DNA of 64,000 nucleotides from Leptospira_B sp964571605. Lineage in GTDB: Bacteria; Spirochaetota; Leptospiria; Leptospirales; Leptospiraceae. A program made the translations under genes and the position numbers. The notes beneath the pieces are model-generated. The model was not told the DNA's origin, did not search any database, and saw nothing but the letters and a program-made list of their open reading frames with translations. How positions within the stretch are numbered: the stretch's first letter is position 1; each line of letters starts with the position of its first letter. The DNA is taken from NCBI GenBank assembly GCA_964571605.1, contig CAZNCS010000002.1:3144-67143 (forward strand), given 5' to 3'. Of the stretch, positions 16,185 through 26,110 are shown one piece after another.

Positions 16185-16765
16185 AACCCGTAAAAAAAGG
16201 AAAAGGTCTTAGGATCCAGACAGGGGAATTAAAAGGTCGCTCCATTCCTTCCGTTATTACCGGGGAAGGGAAGAGTAATTTTACTCCCGGGATCATTAAA
16301 AAATCCTTATTCGATATATTAGAATCCTTACATTTGCAAGGGCGTTTAAATTTGGGCGAAACCGCCTTTTTGGATTTATTCGCAGGTTCCGGACAAATTG
16401 GAATCGAAGCATTGAGTCGCGGATTCGGAAGGGCTGTTTTTTTAGAATTGGCTTGGGATAGATACGATAGTCTGAAAGCCGTTTTGGAAAAATTAGGAAA
16501 ACCTCATAAACTGATGCGAAAAGACGTATTTCGTTTTCATAAAGGTTTTGATATTCCGGAAACGAGCAAAGTTTTCTTTTTGGATCCTCCTTATTCTTTT
16601 TGGGAAAAGAAAAGTGCAAAAATCAAAACGATAGTCGAAGCCATTCTGGATAACGAGCCAGGAGTCGCGGCTATTATCATACAGGCCCCTTCCGCTTTGG
16701 ATTGGGAAGGATTTACTCCTCGCTCTTTCGGCAGGAACACGCTGAATGTCCGCATTCTTGTCTAA
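16181..16765 (+). CDS. rsmD: 16S rRNA (guanine-966-N2)-methyltransferase RsmD
   Basis: A 194-residue Rossmann methyltransferase that modifies G966 of 16S rRNA on the assembled small subunit. The SAM motif AFLDLFAGSGQIGIEALSRG and the catalytic VFFLDPPYSFW (DPPY) motif are intact. The N-terminal GLRIQTGELKGRSIP matches RsmD. It starts in an ATGA overlap with the preceding gene and its end is overlapped by the next gene by 20 bases, so three genes are tightly coupled. Confidence 0.9.
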   Translation: MKPVKKGKGLRIQTGELKGRSIPSVITGEGKSNFTPGIIKKSLFDILESLHLQGRLNLGETAFLDLFAGSGQIGIEALSRGFGRAVFLELAWDRYDSLKAVLEKLGKPHKLMRKDVFRFHKGFDIPETSKVFFLDPPYSFWEKKSAKIKTIVEAILDNEPGVAAIIIQAPSALDWEGFTPRSFGRNTLNVRILV

Positions 16766-19022
16766 TTTTAAGAATTCTTTATATAAATCTTTTTTTCTAG
16801 GAAGTCCTTGGATACATGCTGGGATTTTCGTATTCGTTCTCTCTCTTCTTTGTTTGATTACGAATACTTCCCTTCACGTAATGGGAGTGGATATCAGCGA
16901 GTTCGTATCTCTTTTTTACGGACTTTTGCCTTTAATTTTGAAAGATGTAAGCGGTATACTCGCCTCTTCGTATGCCTTTTTTCTGGGAGTTTTACTTTTA
17001 TACCTGGGGCCTGATTTCCAAAATTGGAAAGAAGGGAAGAAAATTTCTCTTTTACAAATCTACCTTCTATTATGTTTTATTCTTCTTTTTCTTTTTTTAC
17101 ATTCGATCGCTAAGTATCCTCAGGTTTACGGAGAATTTTTTTATTACAGACATTCTTGGGCTCTATGCGTTTTGTATTTTATTACAGATCATATTCCCCC
17201 TTGGTTTTCTCAGTCAGTTCTCGGAATCGGTTTAGCAGTTCAGATTTTTAGAACTCTAAGATTTTTTTGGGTCCGAAAACAATACGAGAGCCTTGCCAGA
17301 TATCTCGTTTTTATCATATTATTTTATTCTTTTCATCTGGGCGGTTCTGCCTGGGGAGTTTTAGCGGCTTGTTTTTTTTACGCGGCGGATTTCGCTTTTC
17401 GAAACCTCAAGACTGATATAACGATTGCCACGGTTTTATTACTTGGTCTGGGAATTTCTTCTTTAACTCGTTGGAATTCCTACAAAAATTCTCTCCAAAC
17501 GTTCGGATTTCCTATTGCGAAAGAATCCTCAAAAATTAATATTCTGATTCTTTCCGCGGATAGTATCCGCCAAGACCAATTGGGTTTTGTACAGGGAAGA
17601 AAAGATCTAACTCCGAATATTGACGCCCTTGCAAAAGATTCTACGGTATTTTGGGACCATCATACTACGATTCCTAGAACCTTCCCCGCATGGGCGGATC
17701 TTTTGACAGGAAGATATTCTTTCGAACATGGGATCCAAGATATGTTTCCCGACAAAGCGGATCGGGCTCGACTGGGACTAAGTCTTCCTACACTTCCTTC
17801 TATATTAAGTAAAACTCATGCAACGAGCGTAGTTTCCTCTTTTGCAGGGGATATTTTTCCAAGAGCCGATTGGGGATTTAAAGAAGTCTTGGCTCCGAAT
17901 TTCAGCGCGGAAACTCTCACACAACAAAGAAGTATAGAGTCCCAGGCGTTTTTTCTACCCGTATTGACAGGTTCTTTTTTCGGAGGAGGAGAATACCAAT
18001 CTTCTGTTCGATCTCTTCCTACTTTAGGGGATGATTCGAAAATTCTTCCGGATCTGTTTCATACATTCAGAAAATCGAATCTTCCTTTTTTTACTCTTTT
18101 TTTCTCCTCGGTAACGCATTTTCCTTATAGTCCTCCGTATCCGTTTTATAAAGAAGAAACGGATCCAACGTATTACGGGCCGTCCAAATATTTTCGGTTC
18201 GTGGATCCGAGCAATAGCCAGAGGCCGAATCTTAGGGAACAAAAACAAATCCGTGCGGTATATCTCGCATCTTTAAAGGCCTTCGATGATTCTGTGGGCA
18301 AAATTCTTCAAAATCTGAAAGATAAGGGTTTGTACGATGAGACCTTGGTGATTTTCACTTCAGACCATGGGGAGTCTTTGTTTGAGGAAGACCATAGTCA
18401 TGGTCATGGAGAACATTTAAGGGGAGAAGGAGTGACCAAGGTCCCTTTGCTCATCAAGTATCCTAAATCCTTTCAGAAACAGGAGCCCGGGAATTTTTAT
18501 GGGATCACGACTCATTTGGATCTTTTGCCCACAATTCTTTCGATTTTGGAAATCGATCCGGCGGTCCGCCCCCCTGTTTCCGGCAAAGATCTGAGCCTTC
18601 TTCCTGAGTCTGGGAATTGGAACCAACAGAGAATCGTGTATTCTGAAACGGGGATCTGGTTTTCGGATCGAGGGGACCATTTTTTCCAAAAGGATCGGAT
18701 TCGTTATCCGAACATTCTGGAATTGCATACTATCGATCCAAAGGACGGGAACAGCGTCACGGTGTCCGATTTGTACGCAAAAGAGACGATACTTTTTGCC
18801 AAACATAGGATGGTTCAGGACCATTCTCGAAAACTCATCTATGTGCCGGGTCCGGAAGGAGTGAAGTATTTTTGCTATGATCGCAAAAAAGACCCTTGGA
18901 ATACGAATGCTCTTCCTTTCGGCTTCTGTGCGGATTTGAAATCGGGGTTGGAAACGATTTTACTCGGCTCCGGAAAATGGAAAAAAGCGGGAGAATATTT
19001 CGTGCCTAAAACGGAAGACTAA
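16746..19022 (+). CDS. Membrane-anchored sulfatase-fold enzyme with Thr at the nucleophile position
   Basis: A 758-residue protein. Residues 1-250 hold about six membrane spans. The rest is a sulfatase/alkaline-phosphatase-type domain beginning ILILSADSIRQDQLG. The usual CSPSR active-site motif is replaced by TFPAW in IPRTFPAWADLLTGRYSFEHG, so the metal-linked residue is Thr and the FGly Cys is absent. Later metal-site residues are visible (FTSDHGESLFEEDHSHGHGEHL). Thr there is typical of phosphotransferases such as LtaS or EptA, so a role in modifying an envelope glycan or lipid is more likely than sulfate ester cleavage. Substrate unknown. Confidence 0.75.
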   Translation: MSAFLSNFKNSLYKSFFLGSPWIHAGIFVFVLSLLCLITNTSLHVMGVDISEFVSLFYGLLPLILKDVSGILASSYAFFLGVLLLYLGPDFQNWKEGKKISLLQIYLLLCFILLFLFLHSIAKYPQVYGEFFYYRHSWALCVLYFITDHIPPWFSQSVLGIGLAVQIFRTLRFFWVRKQYESLARYLVFIILFYSFHLGGSAWGVLAACFFYAADFAFRNLKTDITIATVLLLGLGISSLTRWNSYKNSLQTFGFPIAKESSKINILILSADSIRQDQLGFVQGRKDLTPNIDALAKDSTVFWDHHTTIPRTFPAWADLLTGRYSFEHGIQDMFPDKADRARLGLSLPTLPSILSKTHATSVVSSFAGDIFPRADWGFKEVLAPNFSAETLTQQRSIESQAFFLPVLTGSFFGGGEYQSSVRSLPTLGDDSKILPDLFHTFRKSNLPFFTLFFSSVTHFPYSPPYPFYKEETDPTYYGPSKYFRFVDPSNSQRPNLREQKQIRAVYLASLKAFDDSVGKILQNLKDKGLYDETLVIFTSDHGESLFEEDHSHGHGEHLRGEGVTKVPLLIKYPKSFQKQEPGNFYGITTHLDLLPTILSILEIDPAVRPPVSGKDLSLLPESGNWNQQRIVYSETGIWFSDRGDHFFQKDRIRYPNILELHTIDPKDGNSVTVSDLYAKETILFAKHRMVQDHSRKLIYVPGPEGVKYFCYDRKKDPWNTNALPFGFCADLKSGLETILLGSGKWKKAGEYFVPKTED

Positions 19023-19042
19023 AGGGGACTTTCTCCTTTTTG
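19021..19042 (+). terminator. Weak hairpin terminator after the sulfatase-fold gene
   Basis: AAAGG and CCTTT can pair around a short loop, and the second arm runs into TTTTT. It lies right at the stop codon, before carB. Confidence 0.35.
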
Positions 19043-19112
19043 ACGACTTCCTTCTCTCTTTCTTATCTGAAAGGCTTGAAGTACAGGCAAGATTAAAAAT
19101 CCTGGAATCCGT

Positions 19113-22100
19113 ATGCCGAAAAGGGAAGAAATCCGCTCCGTTCTGATTCTAGGATCCGGGCCGATCGTTATCGGTCAAGCTTGCGAATTTGATTATTCAG
19201 GGACCCAGGCCGCCAAGGCCTTGAGAGAAAAAGGAATTCGAGTGATTCTCCTCAATTCCAATCCCGCTACCATTATGACGGATCCCGATTTGGCGGATGC
19301 GACTTACATAGAACCTCTAACTACTTCCGTAGTCCAGAAAATCCTAGAAAAGGAAAAGCCGGACGCGATTCTTCCGACTGTTGGAGGTCAAACAGCCCTC
19401 AATTTGGCCTTGGCTTGTCATAACGCAGGTATATTAGAAAAATACAATGTAGAATTGATCGGCGCGAAAATAGATGCGATCAAAAAGGCCGAAGACCGGG
19501 AATTATTCAAACGAGCTATGGAAAAAATCGGGATAAACGTTCCCCGTTCCGGACTTGTGAATAATTTAAAAGAAGCCGCGGAAGTTAAGGCTCAGATCGG
19601 TTTACCTTTGATAGTAAGACCTGCTTTCACTTTAGGTGGCACGGGGGGAGGTATCGCTTACGACGATGCCACTTTCGACGAAGTTGTTGGAAAAGGTCTA
19701 AAAGCTTCCCCCATCAGCCAGGTTCTACTGGAAGAATCCGTACTCGGGTGGAAAGAATTCGAGTTAGAAGTTATGCGAGATCTCGCAGATAACGTTGTCA
19801 TTATTTGTTCTATCGAAAACATAGATCCGATGGGAGTTCATACAGGGGACTCTATCACTGTCGCTCCGCAACAAACTCTTTCCGATAAAGAATACCAAAA
19901 CTTAAGAGATATGTCCATCAAGATCATCCGGGAAATCGGAGTCGAGACCGGCGGATCTAATATTCAATTTGCGGTGAATCCTGCCAATGGAGACGTGATC
20001 GTGATCGAGATGAATCCTCGTGTATCCCGATCTTCCGCACTCGCATCCAAAGCAACCGGATTCCCTATCGCAAAAATCGCAGCCTTACTTTCCATAGGAT
20101 ACACCTTGGATGAGATCAAAAATGACATCACTCGTGTAACTCCTGCTTCGTTCGAACCATCGATAGATTATGTAGTCACAAAAATTCCTAGATTCGCATT
20201 CGAGAAATTTCCGGGTACAGATGACACTTTAGGAGTACAGATGAAAGCCGTCGGAGAAGCGATGGCGATCGGAAGAACTTTTAAAGAAAGTTTTCAAAAA
20301 GCAATGCGCTCTCTGGAGATAGATCGTTTCGGTTTTGGTTCCGACGGAAATTTTGCGGAGCTCGTGGAATTTCATTCTCTATCTTCTTCCGAAAAAAAGG
20401 AAAGAATCGACGCATTCCTGCGCAGGCCCAACGACAAACGTATTTTTTATGTTAAAAAAGCTTTGGAAGAAGGTTACACTGTCGAAAGAATTCATGAACT
20501 TTGTAAAATAGATCCTTGGTTCTTATACCAATTTGAAGATTTACAAAACTTGGAAAAAGAATATTCTGAAAAAGGAATATTAATTCTGGGCAAAATGAAA
20601 AAAGCCGGATTTTCCAACCGACAACTCGCATATCTTTCTCAAAAAACAAAAATCGAGACGGTTCTTTCTTCTTCCCAAACTCCGGATAAGAAGAAGGCGG
20701 AGATCGGTTCCATTCTGAAAAAAGAAGAACTACTTTTGGAAGAAACTTTGAAGTCTTCCAAAATCGAACCTGTTTACAAAAGAATCGATACTTGTGCGGG
20801 AGAATTCGAAGCTTATACTCCGTATTTTTATTCCACCCATGACGAAGAAGACGAAACAAATGTAACTCCCAACAAATCCGTAGTCATTCTGGGAGGAGGT
20901 CCCAATCGGATCGGTCAGGGGATAGAGTTCGACTATTGTTGCTGTCATGCATCTTTCGCTCTCCAGGATCTGGGGGTGGAATCCATTATGGTGAATTCCA
21001 ACCCTGAGACAGTTTCTACGGATTACGACACATCGGATCGTCTGTATTTCGAACCTCTTACATTGGAGGATGTGATCCAAATTTACAGAAAAGAAAAACC
21101 ATCTGGAGTGATCATACAGTTCGGTGGCCAGACACCTCTGAAATTGGCAAAAGATTTGGAGAGTAGGGGAGTTCCGATTTTAGGAACAAGCCCGGATTCT
21201 ATCGACAGAGCCGAAGATAGAAAACGTTTTGCAGAAGTATTAGAAAAAGTAAAATTACTTTCCCCGAAAAACGGGATCGCTACTTCCATGGAAGAAGCAC
21301 GCAAAATTGCGGCTTCCATCACTTATCCAGTTCTTGTTCGTCCAAGTTACGTGCTCGGCGGTCGTGCGATGTTGATCATCAGCGAAGAGAAAGAATTGGA
21401 CAAGTATATGGAGAAAGCGGAGGAAATTTCTGAAGACAGACCTTTATTGATCGATTCCTTTTTGGAAGACGCAGTTGAAGTGGATGTGGACGCTCTTTGC
21501 GACGGCAAAGACGTTTTTATCGCGGGTATCATGGAACATATAGAAGAGGCCGGGATCCATTCCGGAGACTCCGCTTGTGTGCTTCCTCCACAATCTCTTT
21601 CTAAACATGTTTTAGCTGAAATTAAAAAAGCAACGATCGCATTGTCTTTGGAATTGCAGGTCAAGGGCCTCATCAATGTTCAATACGCGGTCAAAGAAGA
21701 ATTACTTTATGTGATCGAAGTCAATCCCAGAGCTTCAAGAACGGTTCCATTCGTTTCCAAAGCTTTGGGTCATCCTATTGTAAAATACGCGACCCGTATT
21801 ATGATGGGTGAATCTCTTAAATCTTTGCCTTTGCCTCCTGAGATGGTTTTCCCGACGGTAAATGTAAAAGAGGCAGTGCTTCCGTTCAATAAATTCCCAG
21901 GTGTGGATACTATACTCGGACCGGAGATGAGATCCACCGGAGAAGTTATGGGAATCGCGGACACTGCCGGAGAAGCCTTCTTAAAATCCCAGTATATGGC
22001 AGGAGAAGAACTTCCTTCTCAGGGAACCGTATTTGTTTCCGTAAATGATAAGGACAAAAAAGAACTTTTAAAATACATCAAAGATCTTTCCGGTATGGGA

Positions 22101-22424
22101 TTTAATTTGATCGCTACCGAGGGAACTCATAAATTTCTTTCGGATAACGGGATTTTATCCTCCAAGATCAATAAGGTGTACGATAATCTTTTTCCGACCG
22201 CATTGGATTATATCCGAGAAAATAAAATCCATCTGATCTTGAACACTCCTTTGAGTCGAGTGACCCGGGACGATAGTTTTGCGATCCGTCAAGCTGCGAT
22301 TCGGTATAAAATCCCTTGTCTAACGACTGCGAGTGCAACCAAAGCTTTGATCAACGGAATGGTGGAGATGCAGGACAAAGGGTTCACGATCCGTTCTCTC
22401 CAAGAAATACACGCACCCAAATAA
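19113..22424 (+). CDS. carB: Carbamoyl-phosphate synthase large subunit
   Basis: A full-length 1103-residue CarB, which makes carbamoyl phosphate from bicarbonate, ammonia and two ATP for arginine and pyrimidine synthesis. Two homologous ATP-grasp halves are visible. Each has its start motif (LILGSGPIVIGQACEFDYSG, and VILGGGPNRIGQGIEFDYCC) and its ATP-grasp motif (RPAFTLGGTGGG, RPSYVLGGRAM). The C-terminal MGS-like allosteric domain follows (from about residue 960, VFVSVNDKDKKEL). carA is not adjacent. A sequence of about 80 residues between the halves is the oligomerisation region and is Lys-rich here. Confidence 0.97.
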   Translation: MPKREEIRSVLILGSGPIVIGQACEFDYSGTQAAKALREKGIRVILLNSNPATIMTDPDLADATYIEPLTTSVVQKILEKEKPDAILPTVGGQTALNLALACHNAGILEKYNVELIGAKIDAIKKAEDRELFKRAMEKIGINVPRSGLVNNLKEAAEVKAQIGLPLIVRPAFTLGGTGGGIAYDDATFDEVVGKGLKASPISQVLLEESVLGWKEFELEVMRDLADNVVIICSIENIDPMGVHTGDSITVAPQQTLSDKEYQNLRDMSIKIIREIGVETGGSNIQFAVNPANGDVIVIEMNPRVSRSSALASKATGFPIAKIAALLSIGYTLDEIKNDITRVTPASFEPSIDYVVTKIPRFAFEKFPGTDDTLGVQMKAVGEAMAIGRTFKESFQKAMRSLEIDRFGFGSDGNFAELVEFHSLSSSEKKERIDAFLRRPNDKRIFYVKKALEEGYTVERIHELCKIDPWFLYQFEDLQNLEKEYSEKGILILGKMKKAGFSNRQLAYLSQKTKIETVLSSSQTPDKKKAEIGSILKKEELLLEETLKSSKIEPVYKRIDTCAGEFEAYTPYFYSTHDEEDETNVTPNKSVVILGGGPNRIGQGIEFDYCCCHASFALQDLGVESIMVNSNPETVSTDYDTSDRLYFEPLTLEDVIQIYRKEKPSGVIIQFGGQTPLKLAKDLESRGVPILGTSPDSIDRAEDRKRFAEVLEKVKLLSPKNGIATSMEEARKIAASITYPVLVRPSYVLGGRAMLIISEEKELDKYMEKAEEISEDRPLLIDSFLEDAVEVDVDALCDGKDVFIAGIMEHIEEAGIHSGDSACVLPPQSLSKHVLAEIKKATIALSLELQVKGLINVQYAVKEELLYVIEVNPRASRTVPFVSKALGHPIVKYATRIMMGESLKSLPLPPEMVFPTVNVKEAVLPFNKFPGVDTILGPEMRSTGEVMGIADTAGEAFLKSQYMAGEELPSQGTVFVSVNDKDKKELLKYIKDLSGMGFNLIATEGTHKFLSDNGILSSKINKVYDNLFPTALDYIRENKIHLILNTPLSRVTRDDSFAIRQAAIRYKIPCLTTASATKALINGMVEMQDKGFTIRSLQEIHAPK

Positions 22425-22437
22425 GATTTAAAACGTG

Positions 22438-22464
22438 CCGGGAAGAATTACTTCTCCCCGGTTT
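22438..22464 (+). terminator. Hairpin terminator after carB
   Basis: CCGGG (22438-22442) pairs with CCCGG (22457-22461), with AAG/CTT extending the stem, followed by TTT. It sits between convergent genes carB and the large lipoprotein gene, so it may act in both directions. Confidence 0.45.
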
Positions 22465-22505
22465 AAGATATTCAGGATTCTAAAAATAGAATTTTGTAAT
22501 GTTTC

Positions 22506-25190
22506 CTATGGACTCACTGTTAGCGGAGCCAATTGCGCCGGAGAAAAACTTAGGCCGCTGTTTCTTCCTGCCCCATCTAAATCGCAATACGTAAAATGTG
22601 CTCCCGCATCTATGGAAAAACGGAAGGTATATAGATAGCTTCCGGAGGTTGAAGGTGCTACAAGGTTTCCCGTATACTCGTCGTTATTCCCCGTCTGCAC
22701 ATTGAATGTAGCGGTAGCAAATTGCCAAAGGGAAGGTTGTAAGGTCGGATCACTTCCAGCAGGACCGAATCCAAATTGGGCGATCACGGAGGAGCTGGCT
22801 CCGCTGGCTTCCGTATAACCAAACTGATAGACTTGGCCGTAAATCGCCGTGCTTGTCCCCGCAGTAGTACTAATGGAAAGAGGCCATTGTATATTGCAAT
22901 ATTGAATTTCCAATGGATCTCCGGCGCCATTTGCAGGAATAATGGCGGTAGGAACTCCTGTCTTTTTATTAGAAATTGTACTTTCTCCTCCATCATGAAT
23001 CGCAGTGACTCCGAAGGAATAGGTGGTTCCGTTTGTAAGGCCGGTGACATTACAATTCGTGGCAGTCACATTACAACCTATAGAATCACTTGTGGAAACG
23101 GAAGTGCCGGTTTTATAATATACTTTATAAGAAGTCGCACCGCTTACGCTAGACCAACTCAAACTGATTTGGCTGCTCCCTTCCGTAGGCGCATTTAAAG
23201 TAGGAGAACCAGGAGGACCTATCGAATAAGTTCTACTCGTGACGGTAGAAACATTTTTTGCCAGATCGACAGCCCTTACTTTAACTACCACAGAGGTTCC
23301 AGTCGGAATTGTAGTGGCGCCTCCATATAAGGTTCCGGTTTGGATCACACCCGAAGAATCAAATACCGGATCATTTCCATCCGTTGTATAAGCAATTTTA
23401 TCGCATCCACTTCCGGAAGGATCGGAACAACTTGAGGAGAATGTAGTGCCCGTCGGATAGGTTCCTGCGACAGGAGAATCTATAGTGACTGCAGGAGATG
23501 TTCCGTCTTTGGTTACGGTTCTAGTAGCGGATCCGAAATTTCCAATCAAATTAGAAACGCAAATTCGTACCGTATTGGATCCGGAGTTAAAGGAGGAATT
23601 TGAGATGGTAGTAGAAGTATCCGGACCGCCTGCAGCAATGGATCCTGCTACGTTGGAATTCCCACTTCCATTGGACAAAGCCGTGCCGTCAGAACAATCG
23701 GATCCACCGATTCTGAATTGATAATTGCCCGCTTTGGAACTTTGCCACGCGACACTTGCGTTGGTCGATCCATTGATCACGGAGGTAGAAGAACTTACCG
23801 TCACCGTGGCGACATTGGTGTCTATTGTATAAGTTTGGCCAATCACCGAGGAAGTATTTCCTGCATTATCCCGGGATGTATATTTTATATATGTAATGGA
23901 TGAATCTGCTGGAGATAAAGGGACACTATACTCTGTTCCAGAAGATATCGCACCGTTTGAACCGTTGATACTCGGATCCGCCGGAGAGGATCCAGTTTGA
24001 AGAGAATATGCGATTATATCACAACCGGATCCTCCAGTATCCGAGCAGGACAAAGAAACGGATTTGGACTCTCCAAAACTTCCTCCCGTAGGAGTAGGAG
24101 TAACTGTAGGCGGAGTGTCGTCTCGAGTTACCGTAAACGTTTTTGTTCCTGTTAAACCCGAACTGACGCAGATCAGGAAAGAATTATTTCCTACGGAAAG
24201 GGAACTTGCTAAAATCGTAGGACCTGTATTTGCAATATTTGCAAGAACGGACCCGGATTCCAAAACGACACCATCGGAACAGCTACTAGCATTTTTACGA
24301 ATGCTATAAGTTCCTGCTTGGTTGGAACTCCAGGTAAAACCGCTTGAATTTACGGCTCCCGAAATATTGCTAATATATGAGCTTGGACCCGTTAAGGAGA
24401 TGGCAGGAATATTATCGTTTAATGTAAATACAGCAGAATGAACACTCGATTCGGAATTTCCCGCTAAGTCTCTGCATAAAAATTGAACCGTATAGGTTCC
24501 GTTTCCTTGGGACCCTATCGTAAATTCAGTGTTAGGCGGACTCGCTATTTTTCCGTGCAAAGGAGAGAAAGACGGAATAGAACCATCGGTAGTGTATATG
24601 ATGTTTCCGGGAGCGACTGAATCCGAACAAGTGATTGTGACAGTTTGGGCGTTTGCAAAACTTCCTCCGTTCGGACTTGCGGAAGAATTAGGTGCGGTCG
24701 AATCCGAATGGATCTGAGATAAAGAATTATCATCCACGGAACCGTTTCCGTCCGTATCATAACCGTCCGGTATCCCATCCGAATTTGTATCGATTATGAT
24801 AACAGTTTGTCCTTGGCAATTTGATCCTAGGTTGATTGTTATTTTTCCATTAGCACCGTAACAAATATAATAATCGACGATCCCGTCTCCGTCTGCATCG
24901 ATCGCATCCGGAATATGATCCCCGTTCGTATCCACCAAAAGAATATCCGGAATATTGCCTGGCCCAGTTGCAATTCCGTCGGCAACCCCATCTCCATTGG
25001 TATCTAATACGATACCATCTTGGCTACCATTCCCATCTAAATCTGCGGATTTGCCAGGAACCAAATTTACATTCGGTGTACCTCCGAATAAGGCTAGCAA
25101 TCCGGAAAGATCCACTGAACTTTGAGGTTTACAGTTAGGAATATAGATTAAGAAGGATAAGAAAAGAAGAATCAAGATAGACTTTCGCAT
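22506..25190 (-). CDS. Large Ca-repeat, Ig-like and Fn3-domain lipoprotein
   Basis: An 894-residue surface-type lipoprotein with leader ending FLIYIPNC. Residues about 45-155 carry Asp/Asn/Gly repeats (LDTNGDGVADG, VDTNGDHIPDA, IDADGDGIVDY, IDTNSDGIPDG), typical of calcium-binding thrombospondin-3/EF-like loops. Four or so beta-sandwich repeats follow, containing TTDGSIPSFSP, YTTDGNDPVFD and related chitobiase C-terminal-like motifs. An Fn3-type domain (SLSWSSVSGATSYKVYYKTG) and a unique Trp-containing C-terminal domain with Cys complete it. It is probably an exposed structural or adhesive protein; the partner is unknown. The gene is transcribed alone, convergent with carB. Confidence 0.75.
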   Translation of the reverse strand: MRKSILILLFLSFLIYIPNCKPQSSVDLSGLLALFGGTPNVNLVPGKSADLDGNGSQDGIVLDTNGDGVADGIATGPGNIPDILLVDTNGDHIPDAIDADGDGIVDYYICYGANGKITINLGSNCQGQTVIIIDTNSDGIPDGYDTDGNGSVDDNSLSQIHSDSTAPNSSASPNGGSFANAQTVTITCSDSVAPGNIIYTTDGSIPSFSPLHGKIASPPNTEFTIGSQGNGTYTVQFLCRDLAGNSESSVHSAVFTLNDNIPAISLTGPSSYISNISGAVNSSGFTWSSNQAGTYSIRKNASSCSDGVVLESGSVLANIANTGPTILASSLSVGNNSFLICVSSGLTGTKTFTVTRDDTPPTVTPTPTGGSFGESKSVSLSCSDTGGSGCDIIAYSLQTGSSPADPSINGSNGAISSGTEYSVPLSPADSSITYIKYTSRDNAGNTSSVIGQTYTIDTNVATVTVSSSTSVINGSTNASVAWQSSKAGNYQFRIGGSDCSDGTALSNGSGNSNVAGSIAAGGPDTSTTISNSSFNSGSNTVRICVSNLIGNFGSATRTVTKDGTSPAVTIDSPVAGTYPTGTTFSSSCSDPSGSGCDKIAYTTDGNDPVFDSSGVIQTGTLYGGATTIPTGTSVVVKVRAVDLAKNVSTVTSRTYSIGPPGSPTLNAPTEGSSQISLSWSSVSGATSYKVYYKTGTSVSTSDSIGCNVTATNCNVTGLTNGTTYSFGVTAIHDGGESTISNKKTGVPTAIIPANGAGDPLEIQYCNIQWPLSISTTAGTSTAIYGQVYQFGYTEASGASSSVIAQFGFGPAGSDPTLQPSLWQFATATFNVQTGNNDEYTGNLVAPSTSGSYLYTFRFSIDAGAHFTYCDLDGAGRNSGLSFSPAQLAPLTVSP

Positions 25191-25498
25191 AGAACAAACC
25201 TTTTAAATTGCGGACGGATCCGATTTTTAGCATATTAATATTCAAGATACCCAAACAACATGGGAAATGGACAGATCTTTCTATAAATTTTTTATTTTTA
25301 GTAAAAAACTTCTGATATGTATTTTGATCGTTTGGTTTAAAACGCAAGAATAGCATAACGACGAATGAATCATCGCCATTAAACAATTAGTATACGTTAG
25401 TTGTTTATATAAAGGGGATGATATCCTGGAGAGATATACCTCATTTGGGATATTATCTTCTTTGGATGCGGATAGAGAGAAGGTAGTCGTGCCTTATT
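25191..25498. other. Intergenic region with a 28-base inverted repeat
   Basis: Contains an inverted repeat at 25380-25407: perfect arms TAAACAA and TTGTTTA around TTAGTATACGTTAG, with partial symmetry inside as well. This is operator-like. A 22-codon frame follows it but is too short to call. The 3' part is the region after the ohrR stop. Confidence 0.45.
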
Positions 25499-25969
25499 TC
25501 AAACCGCTTTCTTTTTCTTTGCTTTTATTAGATCGCTATTCAATAAATTCAATCGTAACGACTTCAACAGTTTGGTGGTAGAGCGTGCTTCTGTAGGCGA
25601 AATATCGAGAGCACATAAAATTTTCTTAGGAATCTCGGCCGCTTTTTTTCTGAGTGTTCTTCCTTCCGAAGTTAGAGTTACGATTACTTGCCTTTCATCG
25701 CCGGGAGATCGTTCTCGCAGGATCAAGCCAGCGCTTTCCATACGTTTTAATAAAGGAGTCAGGGTTCCGGAATCTAAGAATAACTGCTGGCCAAGGGTGG
25801 TTATCGAAATCTTATCCTTCTGCCATAGAACCAAAAATACTAAATATTGAGGGTAGGTGATTCCCAAATGTTTCAATAGTGGTTGGTAAATTTTTCCCAT
25901 AGCAAGGGTGCTGGAATAGAGTGCAAAGCAGAGTTGATTTTCCAAAAAAAGCTCATCATCCGAACTCAT
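25499..25969 (-). CDS. ohrR: MarR-family organic-peroxide sensor OhrR
   Basis: A 156-residue MarR-family repressor. The N-terminal LENQLCFALYSSTLAMGKIY places a Cys in the position of the reactive OhrR cysteine. The winged helix is visible (ITTLGQQLFLDSGTLTPLLKRMESAGLILRERSPGDERQVIVTL). Oxidation of that Cys by organic hydroperoxide releases the repressor from DNA. The divergent neighbour is ohr, and the shared 36-base palindrome lies between them, so this is the standard autoregulated ohrR-ohr unit. Confidence 0.88.
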   Translation of the reverse strand: MSSDDELFLENQLCFALYSSTLAMGKIYQPLLKHLGITYPQYLVFLVLWQKDKISITTLGQQLFLDSGTLTPLLKRMESAGLILRERSPGDERQVIVTLTSEGRTLRKKAAEIPKKILCALDISPTEARSTTKLLKSLRLNLLNSDLIKAKKKKAV

Positions 25970-26050
25970 AAAGTCACCTTCCTTATCCTATAAACCTGTA
26001 TGACTCGGCGGATTTTAATTACAATCAGTATTATTTTAAGCAATTTTATT

Positions 26051-26086
26051 ATATACAATTAAATTGTGCACAATATAATTGTATAT
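26051..26086. promoter_or_regulatory. OhrR operator
   Basis: A 36-base near-perfect palindrome: left arm ATATACAATTAAATTGT, centre GC, right arm ACAATATAATTGTATAT. TATACAATT matches the usual OhrR box. It lies between ohrR and ohr, 24 bases before the ohr start, and covers the ohr promoter region. Confidence 0.82.
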
Positions 26087-26110
26087 CAGGTAAAAGCAAG
26101 GAGAATAAGT

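Noticed and set aside
16746..19022. Classical sulfatase
   Set aside because: The CSPSR motif needed for the formylglycine cofactor is replaced by TFPAW.
25414..25490. Small gene after the inverted repeat upstream of ohrR's stop
   Set aside because: Only 22 codons, ribosome site too close to the ATG and no motif.
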